A DNA stretch of 64,000 nt from the NCBI GenBank assembly GCA_949290055.1, contig CASEQJ010000001.1, positions 109,831-173,830 of the forward strand. Direction: 5' to 3'. The position numbers were made by a program, and so were the translations under genes. The DNA comes from an uncultured Olsenella sp. Lineage in GTDB: Bacteria; Actinomycetota; Coriobacteriia; Coriobacteriales; Atopobiaceae. A model generated the notes under the pieces. It was not told where the DNA came from, did no database searches, and was given only the letters and a program-made list of their open reading frames with translations. Within the stretch, counting starts at the first letter, position 1. Each line of letters begins with the position of its first letter. Positions 1 through 8,442 of the stretch are shown here, in pieces.

Positions 1-368
1 AGCCCGCGCAGAAGCTCCAGCATTTCCACCTGCTTCTCGCGGCTCACGGGCGCGCCCGCGTTGGGGAACTTGTACTCCCCCTCCGGCGTGGTCACGAAAA
101 TGTTGACACGGGTTATGCCGTCGATCTGGACCGGGCGCACCGGGCAGCGCTTCTCGGCCTCGCGAACAATGTAGTCACCGGAGAAGCCGCCGAAGAAGCC
201 CAGAATCACCGAGTCCACCCCGTAGTGCTTCAGCGTGAAGGAGACGTTCAGCCCCTTGCCGTTGGGGGTGTAGACGGCGTCGCGCGTGCGGTTGACCTTC
301 TTGGTGGTGAGGGTGTCCGCGTTGACGTTCATGTCAACCGCGGGGTTGGTGGTGAGGGTGTAGATCAC
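1..368 (-). CDS. fruK: 1-phosphofructokinase, N-terminal part, cut by the window edge
   Basis: Leftward reading frame starting with GTG at 368, six bases after a GAGGAG ribosome site. It begins V-IYTLTTNPAVDMNVN and continues with TPNGKGLNVSFTLKHYG, the substrate-binding start of PfkB-family kinases of the FruK/LacC type. About 122 codons are visible; the ATP-binding C-terminal half lies outside the window. It would phosphorylate fructose-1-phosphate to fructose-1,6-bisphosphate. It lies 81 bp downstream of the fructose PTS permease on the same strand, which supports FruK over tagatose-6-phosphate kinase. Confidence 0.88.
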   Translation of the reverse strand, partial: MIYTLTTNPAVDMNVNADTLTTKKVNRTRDAVYTPNGKGLNVSFTLKHYGVDSVILGFFGGFSGDYIVREAEKRCPVRPVQIDGITRVNIFVTTPEGEYKFPNAGAPVSREKQVEMLELLRG

Positions 369-449
369 GGCTGCTCCTCTCAGCGCTTCTCGTAGGGACA
401 GAAGGGGCCCGGCGCGCGGCCGGGCCCCAGGACGTGTGCTCGCTCAGAG

Positions 450-1958
450 CTACTCGGCGACCTTGCCGCCGTTCTTGTCGTAATCGTACTTCTTGAAGAG
501 CACGAAGAGAATGCCGCCAATGACCGCGCCAATGAGGATCGCGATCACCCACTGCAGGCCGCCGTCGACGACGGGCAGCACGAGGAAGCCGCCGTGAGGC
601 GCGGGGTCGTGGACGCCCATGAAGATCGTCAGAATGGCCGCAATGGCGGAGCCGAGCATCATGATCGGCATGACGGGCCAAATGTTCTTGGTCATGAAGG
701 GAATGGCGCCCTCGGTAATGTGGGTGCAGCCCAGGATGAAGTTGACCAGGCCGGCGTCGTGGTCCTCCTGCGAGAAGTACTTCTTGCCAACAATGACCGC
801 GAAGGTGGTGATCAGCGGCGGGACGATGCAGGCGGCGGAGACGGCAGCCATGAAGTTGGTGCCGAAGTTGTAGGCCTCGGTGCCCACGCCGGCGGCAATG
901 GCCTCGGTGAGCAGCAGGGTGCCGGTGGTGTAGGCGGCCTTGTTGACGGGGCCGCCCATGTCAAACGCGCACATGCAGCCAATGGCCAGGCCCAGCGGCA
1001 CGGGACCGGCGTTGTAGAGGCCCTGCAGGAAGTCCATCATGCCCTGGTTGATCGCAGCCATGGGGCCGGAAATGCCCAGCATGACGAGGCCAACAATGAA
1101 GGTGGAGCACAGCGGGTAGAGGAACATGGCCTTGAGGCCGTTCAGGCTCTGGGGCAGCCCGCTGAAGACCTTCTCCAGCGCGACGATCACATAGCCGGCG
1201 AGGAAGCCGCCGATTATGCCGCCGAGGAAGCCAAAGCCCACGCCCGCGCCGCCGGCGTCAATGAGGCCGGTCTCAGCGTTGACGGGCAGGCCCTGAATGG
1301 AAATCATGCCGGCGACGAAGCCGGGGACCAGCGCCGGGCGCTTGCCAATGGACTCGGCGATGTAGGCCGAGAGCACGGGCACCATGAGGTTCATGGCAAT
1401 GCCGCCAATAATCTTGAGCATGGCGGCGAAGGAGTTGTAGTCGGAGGCCGTGGAGTCGTAGGACGTGATGCCCCAGAGGAACGACAGGGCCGTGAGCACG
1501 CCGCCGGCGACGACGAAGACCAGCATGTGGCTGACGCCGTTCATGAGGTGGCGGTAGATCTGGTGGCCGACGGACTCCTTCTCGACGACCTCATCGGCCG
1601 ACGCGTTGGCGACCTCGGCGGTGAGCTCGCCCTCGGCCTTGGCGGCGAGCGCCTTGTCGATCAGGCCCTCCGGGTCCTTGATCGCAGCGGTCACGCCGAC
1701 GCTCACGAGGGGCTTGCCCTCAAAGCGCTCCGGCTGGACGTCCTTGTCGGCGGCAATGATGACGGCCTTGCAGGCCTTGATCTCTGCGGGCGTCACCTCG
1801 TTCTCCGCACCGACCTGACCCTGGGTCTCCACCTTAATGGTGAGGCCCTTGGCAGCGGCGGCCTTCTCCAGGGCCTCCTTGGCCATGTAGGTGTGGGCAA
1901 TGCCCGTTGGGCAGCCCGTCACGGCAAGAAGGTCGTAGGTAGTCTTCTCGTCTGCCAT
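450..1958 (-). CDS. fruA: PTS fructose-type permease, EIIBC
   Basis: 502 residues from ATG at 1958, chosen over an upstream in-frame ATG (2000) because AGGAG lies just before it. The N-terminal EIIB domain carries the phosphocysteine motif VTGCPTGIAHTYMA (Cys about 16). After a linker the EIIC membrane domain starts near residue 135, with many hydrophobic segments and the typical GGPVNKAAYT and TEGAIPFMTKN stretches. The EIIA domain found in three-domain fructose permeases is missing, so EIIA must be encoded elsewhere. It imports fructose, or a related ketose, as the 1-phosphate. It is first gene of the fruA-fruK unit; a promoter with a tandem repeat at its start site lies upstream. Confidence 0.92.
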   Translation of the reverse strand: MADEKTTYDLLAVTGCPTGIAHTYMAKEALEKAAAAKGLTIKVETQGQVGAENEVTPAEIKACKAVIIAADKDVQPERFEGKPLVSVGVTAAIKDPEGLIDKALAAKAEGELTAEVANASADEVVEKESVGHQIYRHLMNGVSHMLVFVVAGGVLTALSFLWGITSYDSTASDYNSFAAMLKIIGGIAMNLMVPVLSAYIAESIGKRPALVPGFVAGMISIQGLPVNAETGLIDAGGAGVGFGFLGGIIGGFLAGYVIVALEKVFSGLPQSLNGLKAMFLYPLCSTFIVGLVMLGISGPMAAINQGMMDFLQGLYNAGPVPLGLAIGCMCAFDMGGPVNKAAYTTGTLLLTEAIAAGVGTEAYNFGTNFMAAVSAACIVPPLITTFAVIVGKKYFSQEDHDAGLVNFILGCTHITEGAIPFMTKNIWPVMPIMMLGSAIAAILTIFMGVHDPAPHGGFLVLPVVDGGLQWVIAILIGAVIGGILFVLFKKYDYDKNGGKVAE

Positions 1959-2047
1959 GCTCGCTCCTTTCCTTCTCCTCTTCTGTCCCGTTTTCTCCAC
2001 GGGAACACCACATAACTCGTATTATGCCGCAGAGTTTCGCAGAAAAG

Positions 2048-2067
2048 CGAAAGAAACCGAAAGAAAG
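2048..2067 (-). promoter_or_regulatory. Tandem direct repeat, probable operator of fruA
   Basis: Two adjacent 10-bp copies, CGAAAGAAAC and CGAAAGAAAG (plus strand), lie immediately downstream of the predicted -10 box of fruA. Tandem direct repeats at PTS sugar promoters are typical targets of DeoR-family regulators, so a FruR-like repressor site is likely. No such regulator is encoded in this window; the assignment is inference. Confidence 0.45.
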
Positions 2068-2072
2068 TCGAT

Positions 2073-2101
2073 ATTCTGTAATCGATACCATTTGCCGTCA
2101 A
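2073..2101 (-). promoter_or_regulatory. Promoter of fruA-fruK
   Basis: On the minus strand TTGACG (2096-2101) and CAGAAT (2073-2078) are separated by 17 bp, a good sigma-A type match. The expected start point near 2066 falls inside the tandem repeat at 2048-2067. Confidence 0.5.
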
Positions 2102-2155
2102 AACCGTGCCGTCGGTGGTTTCTCTTTCCAGATACCACCGCAAATCGAAAGCTCA

Positions 2156-2182
2156 CCTAAATGGGGTCAGACCCCTTTTAGG
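2156..2182. repeat. REP-like palindrome, GGGGTCAGACCCC core
   Basis: CCTAAA, then a TGGGGTCAGACCCC core, then TTTTAGG: an almost perfect 27-bp palindrome between glk and fruA, upstream of the fruA promoter. It belongs to the same style as the GGGGACAGTCCCC palindromes elsewhere in the window. Confidence 0.7.
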
Positions 2183-2243
2183 CAAACGGAAACCGAGCGA
2201 GAAGGACGTCGGGTCGCGGCGCCGTCACGCCCGTGCGGAGGGG

Positions 2244-2387
2244 AGGTTTTGGGCAACAACTTTGATGCCCGATTCGCCCGGAGACGAGGAATTGACGTCA
2301 AACGCCACGTTCTTCTCGGTTGTGAGCAAAACGATTGATGCAAAACCTACGAAAGGCTGGCTACACATAAAACCTGTTGCCCACAAC
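2244..2387. repeat. TTGGGCAACAA composite inverted element, copy 1
   Basis: The left end reads TTTTGGGCAACAACTTTGATGC (2248-2269, in two parts) and the right end CCTGTTGCCCACAAC (2373-2387), giving inverted GGGCAAC/GTTGCCC. Inside are TTGATGCAAAACC and a GTTCTTCTCGG word at 2309. A shorter copy with the same ends is at 47240-47307, also followed by a GGTTTTGC module. It lies in the 557-bp gap between glk and fruA, where I see no gene. Confidence 0.5.
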
Positions 2388-2427
2388 CAGAGAAAGCGAC
2401 ACGAAATCGGCCCGCCCGCATGCACGG

Positions 2428-2515
2428 GAGGGCCAGAAACCCAAAACCTTGGTTTTGCAGACGGACGAGAAGGACCTCAGGCCGAGAACCTCAGGCCGAG
2501 GGCCTCGGGCCGCGG
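2428..2515. repeat. GGTTTTGC module and short tandem repeats downstream of glk
   Basis: GGCCAGAAACCCAAAACC, TT, GGTTTTGCAGACGG forms an inverted repeat (AAAACC/GGTTTT) matched by a similar block at about 47401-47437. It is followed by CGAGAAGGACC and two tandem CCTCAGGCCGAG units ending at the glk stop codon. It may act as the transcription end of glk; no clear U-tract is visible. Confidence 0.4.
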
Positions 2516-3463
2516 CTACTGCTCGTCGCGCAGGCGCAGGGCCTCGTAGGCGCAGCCGTACATGGCCGCCTGGTTACCGAGGCCGGCGGCCTCGATCTTG
2601 ACGTCACGGCACGGCGAGAGCGCAAGCTCCTGGAAACGCTCGCGCAGCCTGGGCGCGAAGGTGGCAAAGCCGCCCGCCACGCCGCCGCCGATAAGGTACA
2701 TGCCCGGGTCGACAATGCAGGAGATCTGCGACATGGCAAGGGCCAGGTAGTCGCACATTTTGTCAATGGCAATGCCCGCGCACTCGTCACCGGCGGAGAG
2801 CGCCTGGAAGACTGAGAGCGTGTCGGTGGCGTGCTCCACGTGGACGGGCGTCACGCCGCGGCGCTCGCACTCCTCCAGGTAGAGGCGGACGACGCCCTTG
2901 GCGGAGGCGTACTGCTCCAGGCAGCCGTGGCGACCGCAGCCGCAGGTGAGCGTCTCGTGGCGCTCCACGGTAATGTGGCCGATCTCGCCGCCGGCCCCAA
3001 ACGCGCCCGCGATCAGACGGCCGCCCACCACGACGCCGGCGCCCACGCCGGTGCCCAGGGCAATGAGCACGAAGCTCTGGACGCCGCGCGCCGAGCCCGC
3101 CCACATTTCGCCGAGCGCGGCGGCGTTGGCGTCGTTGACAAAGGCGACCGTGGCGCGCGGGAAGGCGGCGGTAATGGCGCCGACCAGGCCCTCGGGGTCG
3201 AGCTCAATGTTGGGGAGGAACCCCACGGTGCCGTCCTCGGCCACGGGCCCGGGTATGTCCAAGCCGCAGGCTATGACGTCGCTCGGCGTGCTGTCGTGCG
3301 CGGAGAGGACGCGGGTTATGCCGGAGGTCACGACCGCGTAGGCGTCGTCGGTGGTCAGCGCCGGCGTGGGAATCTTGCGCTCCTCGAGCAGCTCGCCCTC
3401 GGGGGTGAACAGACCCACCTTTATGCTCGTGCCGCCCACGTCAATGCCAAGAACCCTGTCCAT
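2516..3463 (-). CDS. ROK-family glucokinase or related sugar kinase
   Basis: 315 residues. The phosphate-binding start GIDVGGTSIK (residues 6-15) and the ROK zinc site are clear: GEIGH (His about 163) followed by CGCGRHGC (Cys 174, 176, 181). This is the usual length for bacterial ROK glucokinases. It transfers phosphate from ATP to glucose or a similar aldohexose in the cytoplasm. ATG is preceded by GGGAGG. It is transcribed in the same direction as fruA but separated by a 557-bp gap with its own promoter for fruA. Glucokinase (glcK/ppgK type) is the likeliest role, but ROK kinases for mannose, fructose or N-acetyl sugars look alike. Confidence 0.85.
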   Translation of the reverse strand: MDRVLGIDVGGTSIKVGLFTPEGELLEERKIPTPALTTDDAYAVVTSGITRVLSAHDSTPSDVIACGLDIPGPVAEDGTVGFLPNIELDPEGLVGAITAAFPRATVAFVNDANAAALGEMWAGSARGVQSFVLIALGTGVGAGVVVGGRLIAGAFGAGGEIGHITVERHETLTCGCGRHGCLEQYASAKGVVRLYLEECERRGVTPVHVEHATDTLSVFQALSAGDECAGIAIDKMCDYLALAMSQISCIVDPGMYLIGGGVAGGFATFAPRLRERFQELALSPCRDVKIEAAGLGNQAAMYGCAYEALRLRDEQ

Positions 3464-3611
3464 GAGAGCCTCCCTCTGCCCGTCGCCGGGCCGACGAAAC
3501 CTTGAAGCCTTTGGGGCGATGATATGACAAAAACGCAGGGGTCCCGCCGGCTATCCGGCCGAACGGGCTGACGGGTACACTGGAGGGGAACGCACAACCA
3601 AAGGGGGTCAC

Positions 3612-5141
3612 ATGGCCGAGGTCAACGCCGCGCTGTCCAACCCGAGGGCAGACGTCGCCGCGCTCGACTCGCTCGAGCGCACGCTCTTCTCGCTGCGCTA
3701 CGCACTGGACGAGATCGGCTCGCTGGGACCGGTGATCGATCCGCCCAAGGCGACGGAGGAGCGCGGGGAGGCCCTCGCCGAGCTGGAGCGTGCCCGCGTG
3801 GAGGCGCTCTGTGTGCCCGACGTCGGCGACGTGCTCGAGCGCCTGGCCGCCGTGCCCGAGCTCCTGAGCGAGACCCAGCGCGCCCAGGTTCGCGTGCTCA
3901 CGCGCGACCGCGACGCGCTCGTCCGCATTCCCGCAGACGAGCAGGCCGCCTTCAGCCGGCTCACCTGCGAGGCGGAGGACGTCTGGCGCCGGGCCAAGGC
4001 CGCGAACGACTGGGCCTCGTTCGAGCCCTACCTCGACCGCATCGTGGAGGCCCGCCTGCGCATGGCCGCCGCGCGCGACGGCTCGCGCGACCCCTACGAC
4101 GTCTGGCTCGACGAGTACGAGCCGGGCTGTGACGCCGCCTTCTACGACCGGTTCTTCTCGCAGGTCAAGGACTGCGTGGTGCCGCTGCTCGCCGACTGCG
4201 TCGCCAGCAGGCACCAGCCCGGGCGCGCCTGCGTGGAGGGCCGCTTTGACGAGGGCCGCCAGTGGGAGCTGGCGCGCGACCTCGTGGCGCTGGAGGGCGT
4301 GGACGAGGGTGCCCTCTGGCTGGGGCGCACCGAGCACCCCTTCACGGGCGGCCCGTCCACGGGGTTTGTCCTCATAGCGAGCCACGCCTACGAGGAGGAC
4401 GTGCTCTCCAACGTGTTCTCCATGCTGCACGAGGGCGGCCACGCCCTCTACGAGCAGGGCGTTGACCCCGCCTACCGCTTCACGTCGCTCAAGGGCGGCA
4501 CCTCCATGGGCATGCACGAGGCGCAGTCGCGCTTCTTCGAGAACCTCGTGGGGCGCTCGGAGGCGTTTGCGCCGACGTTGCTCGCGGCGCTGCGTCGCCG
4601 CTTCCCCGGGCAGTTTGGCCGCGTGACGCCGCGCCAGCTCTACCTGGCCGAAAACCGCGCCGAGCCCGGACTCGTGCGAACCGAGGCCGACGAGCTCACC
4701 TACCCCCTGCACATTCTCGTGCGCTACGAGATCGAGCGCGCGCTCTTCTCGGGCGAGGCGAAGGCGGCAGACGTCCCGCGCCTGTGGGCCGAGAAGTACC
4801 GCGCCTACCTCGGCGTGGAGGTCCCCGACGACACGCGCGGCGCCCTGCAGGACACCCACTGGTCCGGCGGCGACTTTGGCTACTTCCCCACCTACGCGCT
4901 CGGCTCGGCCTATGGCGCGCAGCTGAAGCACGCCATGGTCGCGGACGGCGTGGACTTTGACGGAGCCTGCGCGGCCGGCGAGCTCGCGCCGATTCGCGCA
5001 TGGCTGGGAGAGAAGATCTGGCGCTGGGGGCGCTCCAAGGATTCCGCCGAGCTCATTGAGGGCGCCTGCGGCGAGCCCTTCACGCCCGCGCACTACACCG
5101 ACTACCTCACGGAGAAGTTCTCGGCCCTCTACCGACTGTAA
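3612..5141 (+). CDS. Thermostable-type carboxypeptidase, peptidase family M32
   Basis: 509 residues, normal for M32. The zinc site is visible as MLHEGGHALYEQG (HEGGH at about 273-277) with the third ligand in GMHEAQSRFFENLVG (Glu about 303), a family signature. No signal peptide, so it should remove C-terminal residues from peptides in the cytoplasm. The ATG is preceded by AAGGGG, and a TACACT -10-like box sits at about 3577. The stop codon lies inside a GGGGACAGTCCCC palindrome at 5138. Confidence 0.93.
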   Translation: MAEVNAALSNPRADVAALDSLERTLFSLRYALDEIGSLGPVIDPPKATEERGEALAELERARVEALCVPDVGDVLERLAAVPELLSETQRAQVRVLTRDRDALVRIPADEQAAFSRLTCEAEDVWRRAKAANDWASFEPYLDRIVEARLRMAAARDGSRDPYDVWLDEYEPGCDAAFYDRFFSQVKDCVVPLLADCVASRHQPGRACVEGRFDEGRQWELARDLVALEGVDEGALWLGRTEHPFTGGPSTGFVLIASHAYEEDVLSNVFSMLHEGGHALYEQGVDPAYRFTSLKGGTSMGMHEAQSRFFENLVGRSEAFAPTLLAALRRRFPGQFGRVTPRQLYLAENRAEPGLVRTEADELTYPLHILVRYEIERALFSGEAKAADVPRLWAEKYRAYLGVEVPDDTRGALQDTHWSGGDFGYFPTYALGSAYGAQLKHAMVADGVDFDGACAAGELAPIRAWLGEKIWRWGRSKDSAELIEGACGEPFTPAHYTDYLTEKFSALYRL

Positions 5142-5201
5142 ATTGGGGACAGTCCCCAATTTACATAAAGAATTTGTGGTAGTTGGGGACTGTCCCCAAC
5201 T
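5138..5201. repeat. Pair of inverse GGGGAC/GTCCCC palindromes (REPIN-like doublet)
   Basis: The first palindrome (5138-5164) is GTAAATTGGGGAC-A-GTCCCCAATTTAC and contains the carboxypeptidase stop codon. The second (5181-5201) is AGTTGGGGACTGTCCCCAACT, with the central base inverted (ACTGT instead of ACAGT). The two are 16 bp apart. An inverse pair of short palindromes is the layout called REPIN in other bacteria; no associated transposase is in the window. It may also terminate transcription before dtd. Confidence 0.7.
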
Positions 5202-5221
5202 GACAGACGGGAGCGTGGGGA

Positions 5222-5695
5222 ATGCGGGCACTGATTCAGAGGGTCGAGCGGGCGCAGGTGGAGGTCGACGGGGCCGTGGTCGGCAGCTGCGGCGAAGGCT
5301 ACCTGGTGCTTCTGGGCGTGGCGCCCGGCGACGACGAGGCACTGACCGAACGGCTCTGGCGCAAGGTGGCCGCGCTGCGGATCTGCGAGGACGAGAACGG
5401 CAAGACCAACCGCTCGCTCGCGGACACCGGCGGCGAGGTTCTCGTGGTGAGCCAGTTCACGCTCTATGCCGACGCACGCCGGGGCAACCGCCCCTCGTTC
5501 ACCGGCGCCGCGGCACCCGATCTGGCCGAGCGACTCTACGAGCGATTCTGCGAGCTGGCCGAGAAGGACCTCGGGCCCGCACGCGTGGGACGCGGCGTCT
5601 TTGGCGCGCACATGCGCGTGAGCCTGGTGAACCACGGGCCCTTCACCGTGCTCCTCGACACCGACGAGCTGGGCTGGAGCTCATCCAAAAGTTGA
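5222..5695 (+). CDS. dtd: D-aminoacyl-tRNA deacylase
   Basis: 157 residues starting MRALIQRVERAQVEVDG, with the two family signatures SQFTLYADARRGNRPSF (about residues 78-94) and VNHGPFTVLLDT near the C-terminus. The first supplies the catalytic Thr, the second the Gly-Pro of the active site. It hydrolyses D-amino acids, and mischarged glycine, from tRNA. It lies about 80 bp after the peptidase, with the palindrome doublet between them, so it may be separately transcribed. Confidence 0.95.
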   Translation: MRALIQRVERAQVEVDGAVVGSCGEGYLVLLGVAPGDDEALTERLWRKVAALRICEDENGKTNRSLADTGGEVLVVSQFTLYADARRGNRPSFTGAAAPDLAERLYERFCELAEKDLGPARVGRGVFGAHMRVSLVNHGPFTVLLDTDELGWSSSKS

Positions 5696-5772
5696 ATCTG
5701 AAACCTTAACGAGTCCTTATCCGAGGATGCTATTCTTGACAAATTGTGCATCCAAGACAGAAAGGCTCTCCC

Positions 5773-6252
5773 ATGAAGATCGTCGATGAGTTCAAGGAGT
5801 TCATCGCCCGCGGCAACGTTATGGACATGGCCGTCGGTATCATCGTCGGCGGCGCGTTCACCGCCATTGTCAACTCGCTCGTCGAGAACCTCATCAACCC
5901 GCTGATCACGCTCGTGACCACCTCCACGAGCACCATCACCGGCGGCGCCTCCGACGGCGCCGAGGAGGTCATTAACGGCCTGCGCTGGGCCGTCCCCGGC
6001 ACCGACCAGTTCATTGACCTCGGCGCCTTCATCTCCGCCGTCATTAACTTCCTGATCATTGCCTTCGTGGTCTTCTGCCTGGTCAAGGCCCTCAACACCA
6101 TGCGCGAGCGCATGGACGCCCTGGCCAAGAAGGAGGCCGAGGAGGAGGCTGCCGAGGAGGCCGCCGCCCCGCACTGCCCCTACTGCCTCGAGGAGGTCAA
6201 GGAGGGCGCCACGCGCTGCCCGCACTGCGGCGCGGAGATCAAGACCGCCTAG
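5773..6252 (+). CDS. mscL: Large-conductance mechanosensitive channel with C-terminal zinc ribbon
   Basis: 159 residues from ATG MKIVDEFKEFIARGNVMDMA. An upstream in-frame GTG at 5746 would add nine residues with no family match. First membrane helix about 15-42, periplasmic loop, second helix about 83-106, then a Glu/Ala-rich cytoplasmic helix. The C-terminus adds HCPYCLEEVKEGATRCPHCG, a four-cysteine zinc ribbon absent from the classic E. coli protein. It opens under membrane tension to release solutes. It is followed at once by a strong terminator. Confidence 0.93.
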   Translation: MKIVDEFKEFIARGNVMDMAVGIIVGGAFTAIVNSLVENLINPLITLVTTSTSTITGGASDGAEEVINGLRWAVPGTDQFIDLGAFISAVINFLIIAFVVFCLVKALNTMRERMDALAKKEAEEEAAEEAAAPHCPYCLEEVKEGATRCPHCGAEIKTA

Positions 6253-6274
6253 GCGCACGCCACATACACAAAAC

Positions 6275-6311
6275 GACGCCGCCGGGTTTCTCGCCCGGCG
6301 GCGTCTTTTTT
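6275..6311 (+). terminator. Rho-independent terminator after mscL
   Basis: GACGCCGCCGGG (6275-6286) pairs perfectly with CCCGGCGGCGTC (6294-6305) around TTTCTCG, followed by six T. It may also serve manA, which converges from the right. Confidence 0.93.
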
Positions 6312-6312
6312 G

Positions 6313-6339
6313 TGACAAAGAACCCTGGCACCTTTGTCA
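6313..6339. repeat. TGACAAAG/CTTTGTCA palindrome
   Basis: TGACAAAG (6313-6320) and CTTTGTCA (6332-6339) flank AACCCTGGCAC between the convergent mscL and manA genes, two bases before the manA stop. A related palindrome, GAGACAAA...TTTGTCTC, lies at 55936-55964. Confidence 0.65.
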
Positions 6340-6341
6340 GG

Positions 6342-7310
6342 TTAGGCCGGGACGCGCGAGGTCACGAGGGTCATCTCGCCCGAGAAGCGCAGCTCGCCGC
6401 AGCCGGACGGGGCCAGGAAGTGCGCGCCGCGCGCGATCTTGTGCTCCACGCCCGCAGCGGAGGCGCTCACGGTACCCGCGCCCTCGATCACGCTCACGCA
6501 GAGGAACGGCCAGTCCTCCCCCAGGGTCTTCTCGCCCTCCACGCGCACGCGGTCGACCACGAAGTTGGGGCACTCCATGAGCTCCGTCACGCCGCCAATC
6601 TCGGGAGCGGTGACCTCACCGGAGGCCGGTGCCTCGGCCGCGTAGTCCACCACGTCCAGACTCTGCTGTATGTGCAGGTCGCGCGGCTTGCCGTCGTCGC
6701 CCACGCGGTCGTAGTCATAGACGCGGTAGGTGACGTCGGAGGACTGCTGGGTCTCCAGAATCAGCGTGCCGCCCTGAATGGCGTGGACGGTGCCCGGCTC
6801 AATGGGGAAGAAGTCGCCCACATGGCAGGGCACGAGGTTGAGCATGTCGTCCCAGCGGCCCTCCTCGATCATGGACGCCAGCTCGGCACGGTCGTGCGCG
6901 CGCTGGCCGATCACGATCTGCGTGCCCGGGTCGGCGCCCAGCACGTACCAGCACTCGCGCTTGCCCAGGCTACCGTTCTCGTGCTCGGCGGCGTAGGCGT
7001 CGTCGGGGTGGACCTGCACGGAGAGGTTGTCGCGCGCGTCAATGATCTTCACCAGCAGCGGGAAGCGATCGCCCTCGAGGCCGCCAAAGAGCTCGCGGTG
7101 CTCGTCCCAGAGCTCGGAGAGGTGCTTGCCCGCCCAGGCGCCCTCGGCCACCACGCAGTCGCCGTTGGGGTGCGCGCTTATCGTCCAGCACTCGCCGATC
7201 GGCCCGTCGGGAATCTCGTAGCCAAAGTCGTCGGCCAACTTGCGGCCGCCCCAGATCTTCTCATGGAAGATTGGTTGGGGAAAGACGAGGTCGCGCGTAA
7301 TGTCTGCCAT
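6342..7310 (-). CDS. manA: Mannose-6-phosphate isomerase, class I
   Basis: 322 residues from ATG at 7310, seven codons inside the longest frame and preceded by GGAGGAAC. It begins DLVFPQPIFHEKIWGGRKL, the usual start of short Gram-positive ManA. Zinc-site segments are LSVQVHPDD (Gln, His), KRECWYVL (Glu) and FFPIEPGTVHAIQGG (His). It interconverts mannose-6-phosphate and fructose-6-phosphate, linking mannose uptake to glycolysis. It is a single leftward gene, convergent with mscL. Confidence 0.94.
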   Translation of the reverse strand: MADITRDLVFPQPIFHEKIWGGRKLADDFGYEIPDGPIGECWTISAHPNGDCVVAEGAWAGKHLSELWDEHRELFGGLEGDRFPLLVKIIDARDNLSVQVHPDDAYAAEHENGSLGKRECWYVLGADPGTQIVIGQRAHDRAELASMIEEGRWDDMLNLVPCHVGDFFPIEPGTVHAIQGGTLILETQQSSDVTYRVYDYDRVGDDGKPRDLHIQQSLDVVDYAAEAPASGEVTAPEIGGVTELMECPNFVVDRVRVEGEKTLGEDWPFLCVSVIEGAGTVSASAAGVEHKIARGAHFLAPSGCGELRFSGEMTLVTSRVPA

Positions 7311-7391
7311 TGTTCCTCCGATACTTGACAACGAGAAGGGCGGGGCGCCGCAACGCCCCGCCCCATGATAGCCCCCTCGTCCGCGAACTCG

Positions 7392-8321
7392 CTACAGGGT
7401 CAGCGTCCAGATTCCCACCGGGGTCTGGCTTATGTCCTGGGCGGCGAAGATCGCGTTCAACGACGACCCCTCGCTCACGGTGCAGTAGTCGCTGTCGAAG
7501 TAGAAGAAGCCGTCGGCCGACTCGCCCGCGCGAACGGTGCACAGAAGCGTTGCGTAGTCGTAGACGTCCGAGCCGTCGAGCTCGGTCGTCTGGTTGGAAA
7601 TGACCAGGTCGGTGTCCGTGCGGTTCTCAATGTGGACGAGGTAGCCGGTGTCGCCCTCAAAGTCCGTGGCAAGACCGGTGACCTGGAAGAGCAGCGTCTC
7701 GTCGTCGGCAATGGTGACGTCCAGGGACGCCGTCTGCTCGGCACCCAGGTAGATCATTTCCTGCATGTAGATCATGTCGTCGGTGAAGACGTAGGCGAAG
7801 TCGTCCGTGTCGACGTCGTCGCCCAGGTCGTCGGGCGCGTCGTCAACGACGTCCTCGGTGAGGCCCTCGTCGAGCGCCCCCGCGTTGTCCTCGGGCTGGC
7901 GGTCCATGTTGGGCTCGTCGGACTCCTTCTCGAAGACCATGGTCATGTCGCCGCTCTTGAGGGTCAGCTGGTCGTCCTCGTAGGGAACGTCCACCGTCGC
8001 GCCGCCGATCTCGAAGCTGAGGCTGCCGTCGTCCTTCACGGACCACGAGCCGTCCTGCTGGTTGCCCACCTCGTTGTAGATCAGGTTGCCGTCCTCGTCG
8101 AGGTCGAGCGTCACGAGCATGCCGGCGTCAGCCATGTCTTCCACGACGCCCTCGTCCCACGTCTCGTCGGCCGAGTCCGCGGAAGCGAGCTCCCAAGTGC
8201 CCACGAGCTCGTCACGAAGCCCCGCGAGGTCGGGCGTCGACGCCCCGCCGCCGCACGCCACGAGGGAGACACCCAGGACGAGCGCGCCCGCAAGCGCGCC
8301 GATAGACTTCTTCAGGCTCAT
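7392..8321 (-). CDS. Lipoprotein of unknown function
   Basis: 309 residues. A signal peptide ends in a lipobox (LGVSLVACGGG, Cys about 23), so it should be anchored outside the membrane. The following part (LVGTWELASAD... SADETWDEGVVE) reads like a lipocalin-type beta domain in which an initial GTW starts the barrel. An acidic linker rich in Asp (about 150-185) leads to a second beta-rich domain. No catalytic motif is visible. GAGGAG precedes the ATG. Single leftward gene between manA and a small Cys protein. Confidence 0.75.
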   Translation of the reverse strand: MSLKKSIGALAGALVLGVSLVACGGGASTPDLAGLRDELVGTWELASADSADETWDEGVVEDMADAGMLVTLDLDEDGNLIYNEVGNQQDGSWSVKDDGSLSFEIGGATVDVPYEDDQLTLKSGDMTMVFEKESDEPNMDRQPEDNAGALDEGLTEDVVDDAPDDLGDDVDTDDFAYVFTDDMIYMQEMIYLGAEQTASLDVTIADDETLLFQVTGLATDFEGDTGYLVHIENRTDTDLVISNQTTELDGSDVYDYATLLCTVRAGESADGFFYFDSDYCTVSEGSSLNAIFAAQDISQTPVGIWTLTL

Positions 8322-8442
8322 ACTGCTCCTCTCTTAGTTCCGCCTTCACAGCTTCTAGCAGCGTAGCTGAAAGGGGTCTGAACCATGAAAGCACATCGTT
8401 AGTTTCGGCGGGCGGCGCGAATTCTCCGGTCTCGAGCGCCCC

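Noticed and set aside
2024..2601. Short open frames in the gap between glk and fruA
   Set aside because: They cover palindromes and repeats, overlap in several frames and lack ribosome sites.
4957..5709. 250-codon plus-strand frame crossing the palindrome doublet into dtd
   Set aside because: Out of frame with both neighbouring genes; open only because the palindromes and dtd have no stops in this frame.
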